Shown here piece by piece: positions 45,316 through 54,939 of a stretch of 64,000 nt of DNA. Source of the stretch: Arthrobacter sp. TPD3018 (GTDB lineage Bacteria; Pseudomonadota; Alphaproteobacteria; Sphingomonadales; Sphingomonadaceae). The first letter of the stretch is position 1; each line of letters opens with the position of its first letter. Below the pieces are notes generated by a model. It was not told the origin of the DNA. It did no database searches and saw only the letters and a program-made list of their open reading frames with translations. The translations under genes were made by a program, and so were the position numbers. The stretch is taken from NCBI GenBank assembly GCA_003075315.1, contig QDFQ01000004.1, positions 62,001 through 126,000 on the forward strand. Direction: 5' to 3'.

Positions 45316-46371
45316 ATGAACGCGGTCAAATGGCGAAAGACCTGGTTTCAGGTCCATAAATGGATCGGGCTGACGCTCGCCATCCTCATCATCCCTTTGT
45401 CGCTGTCGGGTGCGGCACTGGTCTGGCGCGAGCCGCTGGACCGGCTGATCAACGCCGAGCGCTATTCCACCAGCGGCACCGCGTTGCTGGCACCCGAAAC
45501 CTATGTGGCGGCGGCGCAGCGCGTGCTGGCGTCGGGCGAGCGGATCAGCGACCTCGGCCTGCCGGAGAGGGACGGCCCCGTGACGGTCAGCGCCGTGGGT
45601 GCGCAGGCGCCGCGGCGCGGACCGCCGCCGCGCACCATCGTCTATCTCGACCCGCCCACCGCGCGCGTGCTGGCCGTGGCGCCGCGCAGCGGCGGCGTGA
45701 TGCGCTTCCTGCATGTGCTGCACGGCAGCCTGCAAGTGCCGGGAATCGGCCGCACGATCGTGGGCTGGATCGGCGTCGCGATGCTGCTGTCGAGCATGAC
45801 CGGGCTGTGGCTGTGGTGGCCGAGCGTCGGACGCTGGACGAAGGGGTTTCGCTGGCGCCGGCACCGCAACACCGATAGCAACCTGCATTACCAGATGGGC
45901 TTCTGGATCGCGCTGCCGCTGTTCGTGCTGTCGTTGACCGGCGTGTGGATCAGCTTTCCCAGCGTGTTCGGCGGACGGGAGGGCGGCGGCCGCCCCGCCT
46001 TCGCGCCGCCGGTGGCCGAGCCGGCGCAGTCCGTCGATACGGTCGTCGCGCGCGCCGCGGGGGTGGCGAAGGGGCCGCTGCGCAGCGTCGGTTGGCCGAC
46101 CGAGCGGTCGGCGGACTGGACGGTCAGCCTGGCCGATGGGCGCCGGATCAAGGTGGCGGACGACGGCGGCGTCGCGGTCGCTGCGGCGGCGCGCAAGCCG
46201 GGCGGCGCGGCGCGCTGGCTGCGGCGGATCCACGATGGCGACGATATGGGAATCGTCTGGCAGGTGGTGATCTTCCTGGGTGGGCTGCTGCCGGCCGGGC
46301 TGGCGGTGACGGGCGCGATCATGTGGTGGCGCGCCCGCGGCTGGCGCGCGAAGGTGGCGGCGCGGGGGTAG
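45316..46371 (+). CDS. PepSY-associated transmembrane protein (iron locus)
   Basis: A 351-residue inner-membrane protein with four hydrophobic segments. TM1 is GLTLAILIIPLSLSGAALVW after WFQVHKWIG; further ones are near residues 150-170 (IVGWIGVAMLLSSMTGLWLWW), 195-215 and 310-335. MRFLHVLHGSLQV and LHYQMGF supply His residues that may bind haem. PepSY_TM proteins are common beside TonB siderophore receptors and are suspected iron/siderophore reductases. The ATG at 45316 is used. Confidence 0.92.
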   Translation: MNAVKWRKTWFQVHKWIGLTLAILIIPLSLSGAALVWREPLDRLINAERYSTSGTALLAPETYVAAAQRVLASGERISDLGLPERDGPVTVSAVGAQAPRRGPPPRTIVYLDPPTARVLAVAPRSGGVMRFLHVLHGSLQVPGIGRTIVGWIGVAMLLSSMTGLWLWWPSVGRWTKGFRWRRHRNTDSNLHYQMGFWIALPLFVLSLTGVWISFPSVFGGREGGGRPAFAPPVAEPAQSVDTVVARAAGVAKGPLRSVGWPTERSADWTVSLADGRRIKVADDGGVAVAAAARKPGGAARWLRRIHDGDDMGIVWQVVIFLGGLLPAGLAVTGAIMWWRARGWRAKVAARG

Positions 46372-46392
46372 GGGGCTTTCCGGTTTTACCGT

Positions 46393-46499
46393 CGTCACCC
46401 CGGACTTGTTCCGGGGTCCACGGTGCGGCGGGGGGACGGCTGGAGGCTCAACCGCCCCCTTGCGGCCCGGTGGACCCCGGAACAAGTCCGGGGTGACGG
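46393..46499. repeat. Palindromic intergenic repeat, family C
   Basis: CGTCACCCCGGACTTGTTCC on the left, GGAACAAGTCCGGGGTGACG on the right: perfect inverted ends of about 20 bp. Close copy of 20906-21012. Between convergent genes. Confidence 0.9.
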
Positions 46500-46549
46500 A
46501 TGGGGTGGGGCTGGCCTCCCGCTCCCCGAGGGCGCGGGAGGCCGCCCGC

Positions 46550-49500
46550 TTACCGCCCGAGCAGCACGCGCGCCTGGCCGGCGATCTGCGCGAGCATGGC
46601 CGCATTGGGCTGCGCGGCATGGCGGGCGCGGTCGACCAGCGCCTTGAACTGCGCGACGCGCGCGCCGTTCGCGGCCAGCCACGTCTGTACCGCGCTGCGC
46701 GGGTCGCCTTCGCCGGTGCGGCCGAGGAACTCCAGTCGCTGCTGCTGGAAATCGCGCGCCAGACCGGCGAGCAGCAGGCGCTCCCACGGATCGCCCGAGA
46801 CGATGCGCGCCGCCGCCGCCTGCGCCCAGTCGAGGCCCAGGTCCTGGCCGAGGTGGGTGTAGGCCCGCGTCAGCTCGATCTCGTCGATCCCAAGCCGCTG
46901 GCCCAGCGCGGCGAGGCCGACGACGCCGTCCATGTCAAACAGGCGGACGACGCGGCGTGCCAGCTCGGCGGGTGCGCCAGCGGCTTCCAGCTCGGCGGCG
47001 ATGCGGGCGCTCTGTGCGCTCGCTTCCTCGAGCAGCAGCGACTGCGTCTGGCGTTCCAGCGCGGCGATGCCCTGGCCCAGCCGCTCAATCACCGCACCCG
47101 GCAGCGTGCCCGGCGCATTGGCGCGCAGCAGGTCGGCGATGTGCGAGCGCGTCGCCACCGCCACCTCGTTGAACAGCGCGATGCGCGCGCCTTCGGCGAT
47201 GTCGGCGCGCTCGATCTCCGCCCACAGGCTGTCGAGGCCGAAGACGCGCTCCGCCACCACGAACATCGCGGCGATGTCGGCGACCGCGGCGCCTTCCTCT
47301 TCCGCCAGTTCAAACGGGCGCAGCACGCCCAGCCGGTTGACGATGCGGTTGGCGAGCTTGGTCGCGACGATCTCGCCGCGCAGGCGATGCTCGTCGATCG
47401 CCTGCGCGAAGTCGCGCTGCATCGCCGGCGGGAAGGCGGCGTGCAGGTCCGGCGCGAGTTCGGGCGCGAGCGCCAGCGGCGCCTGCTCGATCCCGTCCTG
47501 CAACGACAGCTTGGCGGTCGCGAGCAGCACGGCGAGCTCGGGGCGGGTGAGGCCATGGCCTTCCTGCCCACGCCGCAGCAGGTCGTCGTTGCCGGCGAGC
47601 CCCTCGACCGCACGGTCCAGTCGACCGGCGCCTTCGAAGATTTCGATGACGCGAACGTAGCTGGGGATGGCGCTTGCACCGTCCGCCTCGGCGATCGACA
47701 GAGCCAGCGTCTGGAGGCGATTGTCCTCCAGCACCAGATGCGCGACGTCGTCGGTCATGCTGGCGAGCAGCGCGTTGCGCTCCTCGAAGCCGAGGCGGCC
47801 TTCGTTCATTTCGCGGTTGAGCGCGATCTTGATGTTCACCTCGTTATCCGAACAATCGACGCCCGCCGAATTGTCGATGAAGTCGGTGTTGATCCGGCCA
47901 CCCCGCTCCGAAAAAGCGATGCGCGCCGCCTGGGTGACGCCCAGATTCGCGCCTTCGCCGATCGCGGTGACGCGCAGTTGCTCGGCATCGACGCGCAGGC
48001 GGTCGTTGGCGGGATCGCCTACCGCGGCATTGTTCTCGCGCGCCGCCTTCACATAGGTGCCGATGCCGCCGAACCACAGCAGGTCCGCGGGCGCCTTCAG
48101 GATCGCGGAAATGAGCGACGCCGGATCCAGCTGCGTCGCGGTGATGCCGAGCGCGGCCTGCGCCTGCGGCGACAGCGGAATGACCTTCTCGCTGCGCGCC
48201 CACACGCCGCCGCCTTCGCTGATGAGGCCGGCGTCGTAATCGGCCCAGCTGGAGCGGGGGAGGGCAAACATGCGCGCGCGCTCGTCCCAGCTCGCGGCAG
48301 GATCGGGATTGGGGTCGATGAAGATGTGGCGGTGATCGAACGCCGCGACGATCTTCAGCGCCTTGCTGAGCAGCATGCCGTTGCCGAAGACGTCGCCCGA
48401 CATGTCGCCGCAGCCGACGACGGTGATCGGCTGGGTCTGCACGTCAACACCGCGCTCGGCGAAGTGACGCTGTACCGACACCCACGCGCCCTTGGCGGTG
48501 ATGCCCATCGCCTTGTGATCGTAGCCGACGCTGCCGCCGGACGCGAAGGCGTCGCCCAGCCAGAAGTCGCGCTCCAGCGCCAGCGCATTGGCGACGTCGC
48601 TGAACGTCGCGGTGCCCTTGTCGGCGGCGACGACGAAATAGGGGTCCTCACCATCGAGCACCGCGACGTCGGCCGGATGCACGACGCGGCCGTCGACGAT
48701 ATTGTCGGTGATCGACAGCAGCGAGCGGATGAAGATGCGGTAGCTTTCGGTGCCTTCCGCCAGCCAAGCGTCGCGATCGACTGCGGGGGAGGGGAGCTGC
48801 TTGGGGTAGAAGCCGCCCTTCGCGCCGGTCGGCACGATCACGGCATTCTTGACGCGCTGCGCTTTCATCAGCCCGAGGATTTCGGTGCGGAAGTCGTCAC
48901 GCCGGTCCGACCAGCGCAGGCCCCCGCGTGCGACCGGGCCGGCGCGCAGGTGGATACCCTCGACCCGCGGCGAATACACCCAGATTTCGCGCCACGGCAC
49001 GGGGGCGGGCAGGCCGGGGATCAGGTGACTGTCGAGCTTGAACGCCAGCGCTTCGTTCGCCGCGGGGGCGAAGGCGTTGGTGCGCAGGCAGGCGCCGATC
49101 AGGTCGCGATAGGCGCGCAGGATGCGGTCGTCGTCGATCGCCGATACCGCGTCGAGGCCCCGCGCGATCGCTTCGTCGCTGGCGGTCAGGTCGCCGCTGC
49201 CCTTGGGATCATGCGCGGCTGCGAAGCGCGCGATCAGCGCCTTGGTCAGCTTGGGCGCGCGGCGCAGTGCGTCGACGACGGTGGTCAGGCCATAGGGCAG
49301 GCCCGCCTGGCGCAGATAGCGGAACCAGGCCCGCAGCAGCACGACCGACTGTGGGGTGAGCCCGACGTCGATGATCAGGCGGTTGAACGCGTCGTTTTCC
49401 GCTGCGCCTTCCAACACGGCAGCGATCGCGCCTTCCAGCACCGCGGCGTCATTGGCGTCGTCGGTCGCATCCGTCTCGACGACGAAGTCATGGACGAAGG

Positions 49501-51154
49501 TGTCCGCTTCGTCCTGGAGCCGCGTGGGCAGCTCGCCGATCACGCGGAAGCCGAAATTCTCCAGCACCGGCACTGCGTCCGACAGCGCGAGCGCACCGTG
49601 CAGCTTGTAGATCTTGAGTTGGCGATCCTCGCCCGCGACGACCGGGAAGATGCGCACCGAGCGATCGCCGGCATTTTCCAGGCTCGATACGCGCAAAATG
49701 TCCTGCGCCGCTTCGGCGGGGCTGCTGACGTTGCGGTAATTGGCCGGGAAGGCGTTGGCCCAGCGCAGCGCCAGACGCGCCGCGCGCTGTGCGGGCACCT
49801 GTTCGACCAGCGCCGCCTCGACGTCCGACATCCAGCCGCGCACCATCTTGCGCAGGCGCTCGGCGAGCGGTTCGGTCTCCGGCATGCGGCCCGATCCGCG
49901 CAGGTCGATCGTGTAGCGGAGCAGGGCGACGACGCCGTCGTCGAGGCTGATCGACCAGTTGAGCACGTTGCCGTTCGAGGCGTCGGCCAGCATCTGGCCG
50001 ATCGCGACGCGGCGCGCGGTGGTGAGGTCGTCGCGCGGCAGCCAGGCGAAGGCGAACAGATGCCGCCCCAGCGCCGACTTCACCAGCACCAGCGCCGGCC
50101 GCGGCCGGTCGGCGAGGCTCATCGCGGTCAGCACCACCTCTTCCAGCGCATCGGCCGGGAAGGCGACGACGAGGTCGTGGGGCAAAGCGGTCAGCGCATG
50201 CGTCAGCGCCTTGCCGGTGTGGCCCTTGGGATCGAAGCCGAACTTCGCCTCCAGCGCGGACAGGCGCGCGCGCAGCACGGGGATGTCGCGCGGCTTGGCG
50301 CTCAGCGCAGCGCTGGTCCACAGGCCGGCGTGGATCGACAGGCCGACGACCTCGCCCGCCTCCATCACCGGCACCAGCACCAGATCGAGCGGTACGGCGC
50401 GGTGGACGGTCGAGATCAGGCTGGATTTCAGCAGCAGCGGCGCGTCATTGCCCTCTTCGAACCAACGGATCGCGAGCGCGCGGTTCGCCTCGGCCAGCAC
50501 CGGCGTTTCGTGCGGATGGCGGACGATGCCGAGCGCCTCGCCCGCGCTGCCGTCGCGCCGCCAGATCTGGTGGCCGAGCAACGTGAACTGTCCGTCGAGG
50601 AACCATTGCAGCAGCGCCGCGCCCTCGCCCTGCGGCAGCGCGGCTTCGTCGCGCGCCATCGCGCGCTGCAGCGCGGGCCAGTCGGTGACGGCGGCGCGCA
50701 CATCGGCGAGTACCGCGGTCAGATCCTCGACCAGGCCGCGCCGGTCGCGCGCATCGGCACGCTCCAGCTCGATATAGATCATCGATTCGGGCGTGCCCGC
50801 GCCGCCGATGTCGGTGAGCGCCCCCGATGCATCGCGTGTCACGCGAACGACGGGGTGGATCAGGCGGTCGATGTCGAGATCCTGTTCGCCGATCGCCGCG
50901 GCGATCGAATCGACCAGGAAGGGCATGTCGTCGTTGACGATGGCGAGGCGCATGCGCCGCCGCACGTCGTCCGAGGCGATCGGCTCGAGCCGGATCGCGG
51001 GCTTGCCGGGCTCACGGCGCGCGGCGGTGTCCGCGACGAACGCCGCGGCGGCGGCCCGCTCGGCATCGCCGAAGCCGGTCAGCTCCCCCGGTAGCGCGCC
51101 CTTGGTCAGCCGGGCGGCAAGCGCCTCGGCCATGCTCTGGTTCTGGTCGGCCAT
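46550..51154 (-). CDS. NAD-specific glutamate dehydrogenase, large type
   Basis: A 1534-residue NAD-GDH of the large (about 180 kDa) class, which oxidatively deaminates glutamate to 2-oxoglutarate. The N-terminal regulatory regions (ACT-like; RLAIVNDDMPFLVDSIAAAI) precede the catalytic core, which contains AVIVPTGAKGGFYPKQ and PITVVGCGDMSGDVFGNGML. The full length is normal for alphaproteobacteria. Monocistronic, followed by the repeat at 46393. Start ATG at 51154. Confidence 0.97.
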   Translation of the reverse strand: MADQNQSMAEALAARLTKGALPGELTGFGDAERAAAAAFVADTAARREPGKPAIRLEPIASDDVRRRMRLAIVNDDMPFLVDSIAAAIGEQDLDIDRLIHPVVRVTRDASGALTDIGGAGTPESMIYIELERADARDRRGLVEDLTAVLADVRAAVTDWPALQRAMARDEAALPQGEGAALLQWFLDGQFTLLGHQIWRRDGSAGEALGIVRHPHETPVLAEANRALAIRWFEEGNDAPLLLKSSLISTVHRAVPLDLVLVPVMEAGEVVGLSIHAGLWTSAALSAKPRDIPVLRARLSALEAKFGFDPKGHTGKALTHALTALPHDLVVAFPADALEEVVLTAMSLADRPRPALVLVKSALGRHLFAFAWLPRDDLTTARRVAIGQMLADASNGNVLNWSISLDDGVVALLRYTIDLRGSGRMPETEPLAERLRKMVRGWMSDVEAALVEQVPAQRAARLALRWANAFPANYRNVSSPAEAAQDILRVSSLENAGDRSVRIFPVVAGEDRQLKIYKLHGALALSDAVPVLENFGFRVIGELPTRLQDEADTFVHDFVVETDATDDANDAAVLEGAIAAVLEGAAENDAFNRLIIDVGLTPQSVVLLRAWFRYLRQAGLPYGLTTVVDALRRAPKLTKALIARFAAAHDPKGSGDLTASDEAIARGLDAVSAIDDDRILRAYRDLIGACLRTNAFAPAANEALAFKLDSHLIPGLPAPVPWREIWVYSPRVEGIHLRAGPVARGGLRWSDRRDDFRTEILGLMKAQRVKNAVIVPTGAKGGFYPKQLPSPAVDRDAWLAEGTESYRIFIRSLLSITDNIVDGRVVHPADVAVLDGEDPYFVVAADKGTATFSDVANALALERDFWLGDAFASGGSVGYDHKAMGITAKGAWVSVQRHFAERGVDVQTQPITVVGCGDMSGDVFGNGMLLSKALKIVAAFDHRHIFIDPNPDPAASWDERARMFALPRSSWADYDAGLISEGGGVWARSEKVIPLSPQAQAALGITATQLDPASLISAILKAPADLLWFGGIGTYVKAARENNAAVGDPANDRLRVDAEQLRVTAIGEGANLGVTQAARIAFSERGGRINTDFIDNSAGVDCSDNEVNIKIALNREMNEGRLGFEERNALLASMTDDVAHLVLEDNRLQTLALSIAEADGASAIPSYVRVIEIFEGAGRLDRAVEGLAGNDDLLRRGQEGHGLTRPELAVLLATAKLSLQDGIEQAPLALAPELAPDLHAAFPPAMQRDFAQAIDEHRLRGEIVATKLANRIVNRLGVLRPFELAEEEGAAVADIAAMFVVAERVFGLDSLWAEIERADIAEGARIALFNEVAVATRSHIADLLRANAPGTLPGAVIERLGQGIAALERQTQSLLLEEASAQSARIAAELEAAGAPAELARRVVRLFDMDGVVGLAALGQRLGIDEIELTRAYTHLGQDLGLDWAQAAAARIVSGDPWERLLLAGLARDFQQQRLEFLGRTGEGDPRSAVQTWLAANGARVAQFKALVDRARHAAQPNAAMLAQIAGQARVLLGR

Positions 51155-51279
51155 GGCAGCCGCCTACGCCCGTCTCTTCCGGGCTTCAAGCTTTGCTGCA
51201 GTGCGAAAATTACGTGGTAGCGCAATAAAGTGATGCGCTGCTCGGGCGCGTTCCGCTCGGCGACGGAAGGCGGCTGCGC

Positions 51280-52608
51280 TCAGGCCGCGGCCTTGCGCAG
51301 CACGCTTTCCAGCAGCGCCTTGTCGTCGACGCATTTGATGACGTCGACCAGGCCATCCTCGCCGGCGCGCGCCAGCAGGACGACGAATTCGTCCGCCACC
51401 GCGGGCAGGGCGACGCGGCCCAGCACGGGCAGCGCCCGCAGTTCGGCGGCGGCGCGATCGAACAGGTCGACGCGCTCGTCGGGGCGACGCGTGGCGCGCT
51501 CGGCGGCGACCACCGCCTTGATGCCGCCCTGCGCGGTTTCCAGTACAGTGGTGAGGCCGCCCGCGGGCACCTCGGTGCGGCGGGCGTAAGCCAGCACGGC
51601 GGCATATTCGGCAAGGCGCGTCTTGTCGTAATCCGATCCGAACACGAGCTTGACGATCGCGGTCAGCGGGGCGCGGGGCTGTACCGTCAGTCCGGCCTGC
51701 GCCAGCAGCACGGCATAGCCCTCGGCATCCCGCTCGCACGCCAGCGCGAAATCATGGGCGCGGCCCAGCGCGCGATACAGCGCGGCGCGCCCGCGTGCAT
51801 CGGCGGCGCGCACCGCCGCGGCGCTTTCGCGCGCCATCGCCAGCCGGTCGCGCAGCGATGCGTCGGTCGCGGACTCGGCGATCGGCTCCTCCGCCGTCTC
51901 GAACCCGCCGCTCGGCCCGTCCGCCCACACCGGCGTCGCCGCGAGCGCGCGCGGGGCGCTGCGCACCGCGGCGTCCAACTCGGCGGCGAGCGTCGCCTGC
52001 GTGTCGGCGTCGGCCAGCTCCTTCCAGTTGATGACGCCGTAGATGAAGTCGATCGTGCTGTCGTCGGAGGTGAAGGGCATCAGGATGCCGCGATACAATG
52101 TCGTGCGCCCGCGGATGCCGACGAACTCCGCCTCGAACCCGATCGGGGCGCGATTCGCGATGATCTGCAGATAATGGTCCGTCAGGCGCGACAGCAGCGA
52201 CCGCCCCGGCACGTCCGCGACGCGCACGACATGCGCGTCCAGCCCGCATTCCTCGCGCAGTGTGCGCCCCAGATAGGCGATGGTCGGGTCGTCGATACCG
52301 CGGGTGAAATCGATCAGCACGCTGTGCGGGCCGAAGTCGGCGATATTGGCGGGATCGAGGTCGTCGATGCCGGGGCAGGGGCGGCCCTTCAGCAGCGAAA
52401 CCCAATGGTTATAGGCGCGCACGTGCATGCGCCGCTCGTCGCCGCCGAGCGAGAAGGCGGCATCGTCCACGCCGCCACCGTCGATGTCGCCGCCATCGTC
52501 CGGCGGGCTCGCCAGCGCCGCGTCGAGCACGTCATGGCCGCCACCATCGGCGCGCATGCCCTCGCCATCCCCGACTCGCCCGTCATCGAAGCCGCGCGCC
52601 GTATCCAT
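51280..52608 (-). CDS. PAS domain protein of unknown function
   Basis: A 442-residue soluble protein. A PAS-like domain (about residues 60-190) includes VRAYNHWVSLLKGRPCPGID, FGPHSVLIDFTRGIDDP and GRTTLYRGILMPFTSDDSTI. The C-terminal half is alanine/arginine-rich and helical, ending LLESVLRKAAA. No kinase, GGDEF or DNA-binding domain is seen. Such PAS proteins are frequent in sphingomonads. The ATG at 52608 is used rather than TTG 52614. Confidence 0.82.
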   Translation of the reverse strand: MDTARGFDDGRVGDGEGMRADGGGHDVLDAALASPPDDGGDIDGGGVDDAAFSLGGDERRMHVRAYNHWVSLLKGRPCPGIDDLDPANIADFGPHSVLIDFTRGIDDPTIAYLGRTLREECGLDAHVVRVADVPGRSLLSRLTDHYLQIIANRAPIGFEAEFVGIRGRTTLYRGILMPFTSDDSTIDFIYGVINWKELADADTQATLAAELDAAVRSAPRALAATPVWADGPSGGFETAEEPIAESATDASLRDRLAMARESAAAVRAADARGRAALYRALGRAHDFALACERDAEGYAVLLAQAGLTVQPRAPLTAIVKLVFGSDYDKTRLAEYAAVLAYARRTEVPAGGLTTVLETAQGGIKAVVAAERATRRPDERVDLFDRAAAELRALPVLGRVALPAVADEFVVLLARAGEDGLVDVIKCVDDKALLESVLRKAAA

Positions 52609-52799
52609 GCCCAAACCCTTCTCGCATCAGGACATGACGGTCCTGGTCCTAGGCTGCTTCTGCACCGTCCGTGGTAAACGGAGCGTAAAGCCGCGCGGCG
52701 AACAATTGGCATGTCCCGACACAAAGGCCGCTTGTCAGCCGCGATCCGACCTGTTAGGCGCACCCCCGAACGGCCCCTCAGCGGGCCGGTCCACCCCGG

Positions 52800-52875
52800 G
52801 CCGCTTTAGCTCAGCTGGTAGAGCATCGCATTCGTAATGCGGGGGTCACAGGTTCGAGTCCTGTAAGCGGCACCA
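52800..52875 (+). tRNA. tRNA-Thr (CGT)
   Basis: A 76-nt cloverleaf with encoded CCA. Acceptor GCCGCTT/AAGCGGC, D-arm TAGCTCAGCTGGTAGAGC, anticodon loop TTCGTAA (anticodon CGT), T-loop TTCGAGT. Its 3' half is probably the attachment site of the degraded integrase downstream. No second copy of the 3' end was seen in the window. Confidence 0.97.
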
Positions 52876-53025
52876 TTACGTCCCCGGAAGATACCTGGAA
52901 ACCGCCGAAATCTGCGGTGAAATGGCTCCCGGCGGTCCCACGAAACCTCACTTTGTTCCGCGGTGGCCCACTCAAAAAGGGGCCACGAATCATGGGGCCA
53001 CGAAAGGTGCAGAGGGCGTGGCCCC

Positions 53026-53397
53026 ATGCTCACCGTTAAGCGGCTTCGGGCGCTGAAACCGGCAGAGCGCCCCTATCAGGTGGCCGTTACTGACGGCGTG
53101 TATCTGCTGATGCAGCTATCCGGCGTCATGCTCGTGCTCACTCTCGTTGCTTACGTATTGTCACCTGTCCAAGCACCGTCGGACCTTCGAGATGCACAAG
53201 TCGGCATGGCGGGTCGGCCTGAAACGGCAGCCGAATATGCCCGCGATGCGTGCGCTTGTGGCTTTCAGGTCGTAGTGCGGCGTTCAGTTATCCGATTTGG
53301 CTGCGAACGGGCCGCCTTTTGCGAGGTGGACGACGGGCGGAGGTCGGAAAACGCCGATGCCCTGCCGAATGACCGCTTCAAGGTATCGTTCGCTTAG
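53026..53397 (+). pseudogene. Decayed P4-type tyrosine integrase (N-terminal remnant)
   Basis: The reading frame starts MLTVKRLRALKPAERPYQVA, then TDGVYLLMQLSG. This is the conserved DUF4102 N-terminus of P4-like integrases (LTxxxIRxLKPxxKPYxVxDGxGLYLxV). After about 33 residues the match stops; the continuing 123-residue frame is unrelated and contains no RxxR...Y catalytic residues. It sits 150 bases after tRNA-Thr, the usual place for such integrases. Confidence 0.75.
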
Positions 53398-53540
53398 GAG
53401 CCCCTTGCGATCGTCCGCGCGCCATCAGCATCCTTCCGATCGGTTCAATCGACCGAAATTGCGGGTGAGTGCCGGACCGTAACGTCAGCTTGTCCGTTCA
53501 GCGCTCCTGACCTTGCACTGCTTGATGGATATCGCCGACC

Positions 53541-54650
53541 ATGCCCGACCACTCCGCATCGCCCATATTCCAGCCAGTCCAGATCGGGGACTTGTCGCTC
53601 CGCAATCGCATCGTCATGGCGCCGTTGACGCGCAGCCGTTCGAACGACGACGGGATCCCGCCCGCTTTCGCCGCCGACTATTATGCGCAGCGCGCTGACG
53701 CCGGGATCGTCATAAGCGAAGCGACCAACGTCTCTCCCCAGGCAGTCGGCTATGCGCTGACACCCGGTATCTGGAACGACCAGCAAATCGAGGCGTGGCG
53801 CCCGATCGTGCAGGCTGTCCATGATCGTGGCGGCGTCATGTTTCTTCAGTTGTGGCATACTGGGCGCATCTCGCATCCGGACCTACAAGGCGGAAAGCCG
53901 CCGGTCGCGCCGTCGGCCGTCAAGCCGGTCGGACAGGCGTTCACCAAGGAAGGGATGAAGGACCACGTCACGCCGCGCGCGCTGGAAACGGACGAGATCC
54001 CTGGCATTGTCGAGGATTATCGTCGCGCCGCCATCAACGCCAAGGCAGCGGGATTCGATGGGGTCGAAGTTCATTCGGCGAACAATTATCTGCTTGAGCA
54101 GTTCGTCCGCGACAGCACCAACCGGCGAACCGACCGCTATGGCGGGTCGATCGAGAACCGTTTGCGCTTCCCCCTCGAGGTCGTCGACGCGGTCGTCGGC
54201 GTTTGGGGTGCGGGGCGTGTCGGTATCCGGTTGTCGCCGGCGACGACGATGCCTGGCGAAACCCCGCTCGACAGCACGGTGATGGAAACCTTCAGCGCCT
54301 ATGTCGATGCGCTGTCAGAACGCGGCCTGCTGTATGTCCACGATATCGAGGGCGTGACGCAACAGACCCGCGACGCGGATGGCGTCGACTTCGCCGCGCT
54401 GCGCAAGCGTTTCAAAGGGGCTTACATCGCGAACAATCAATACACGCTCGAGCTGGCCGAAGAGGTTCTCGAGCGTGGCGATGCCGATCTGTTCAGCATG
54501 GGGCGGCCGTTCATCGCCAATCCTGATCTCGTCGATCGCTTGCGAACCGGCGCGCCGCTTGCGGAGGCGCCAAAGGAGTATTGGTACGGTGGCGGGTCGG
54601 TCGGCTATTCAGACTGGCCAACAATGCGCGGCGAGCGGGATCGCGGCTGA
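53541..54650 (+). CDS. Old yellow enzyme-type alkene reductase
   Basis: A 369-residue FMN-dependent flavoprotein of the OYE/NemA family (xenobiotic or enone reductase). Motifs: FQPVQIGDLSLRNRIVMAPL, FLQLWHTGRISHPDLQGG, the substrate-binding pair His178/Asn181 (VEVHSANNYLLEQF), and RTDRYGGSIENRLRFPLEV. The C-terminus is DLFSMGRPFIANPDL. The gene starts at ATG 53541. It is in the island-like region after tRNA-Thr. Confidence 0.95.
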   Translation: MPDHSASPIFQPVQIGDLSLRNRIVMAPLTRSRSNDDGIPPAFAADYYAQRADAGIVISEATNVSPQAVGYALTPGIWNDQQIEAWRPIVQAVHDRGGVMFLQLWHTGRISHPDLQGGKPPVAPSAVKPVGQAFTKEGMKDHVTPRALETDEIPGIVEDYRRAAINAKAAGFDGVEVHSANNYLLEQFVRDSTNRRTDRYGGSIENRLRFPLEVVDAVVGVWGAGRVGIRLSPATTMPGETPLDSTVMETFSAYVDALSERGLLYVHDIEGVTQQTRDADGVDFAALRKRFKGAYIANNQYTLELAEEVLERGDADLFSMGRPFIANPDLVDRLRTGAPLAEAPKEYWYGGGSVGYSDWPTMRGERDRG

Positions 54651-54747
54651 GCCAACCGCATAGCGGAACCTGCCGTAGGATCGGACCTATACCGTGGGTC
54701 GATCGCGCTGAGAATCGTGGGGGGCGGTGGCGGGGTCGCGGTATGGC

Positions 54748-54806
54748 GACCGTCAGCGCGATGGTGGGTTGCGAGACCATCCTCCGCGCTGACGGCGCTG
54801 ACGGTC
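54748..54806. repeat. 12-bp inverted repeat between convergent genes
   Basis: GACCGTCAGCGC at 54748-54759 and GCGCTGACGGTC at 54795-54806, separated by 35 bases, between the converging OYE and phosphoesterase genes. The remaining spacer (54651-54939) shows no gene. Confidence 0.6.
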
Positions 54807-54939
54807 GCGCTGCTCAGCAAACATTCTCCTCGGAGATGCTGCCGTGCGGTTCCGCGAAGAAAGCTCCTACCGCAGGGTCTTCGCTTCGGACATTGGTCGG
54901 AAGTCCGCAGACGGCGCCTAAACGGCCGAACATGGATCA

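Noticed and set aside
46406..51094. 1562-residue open frame on the + strand opposite the glutamate dehydrogenase gene
   Set aside because: Complete antisense of a clear NAD-GDH; its composition (Arg/Gln/His-rich) is typical of a shadow frame.
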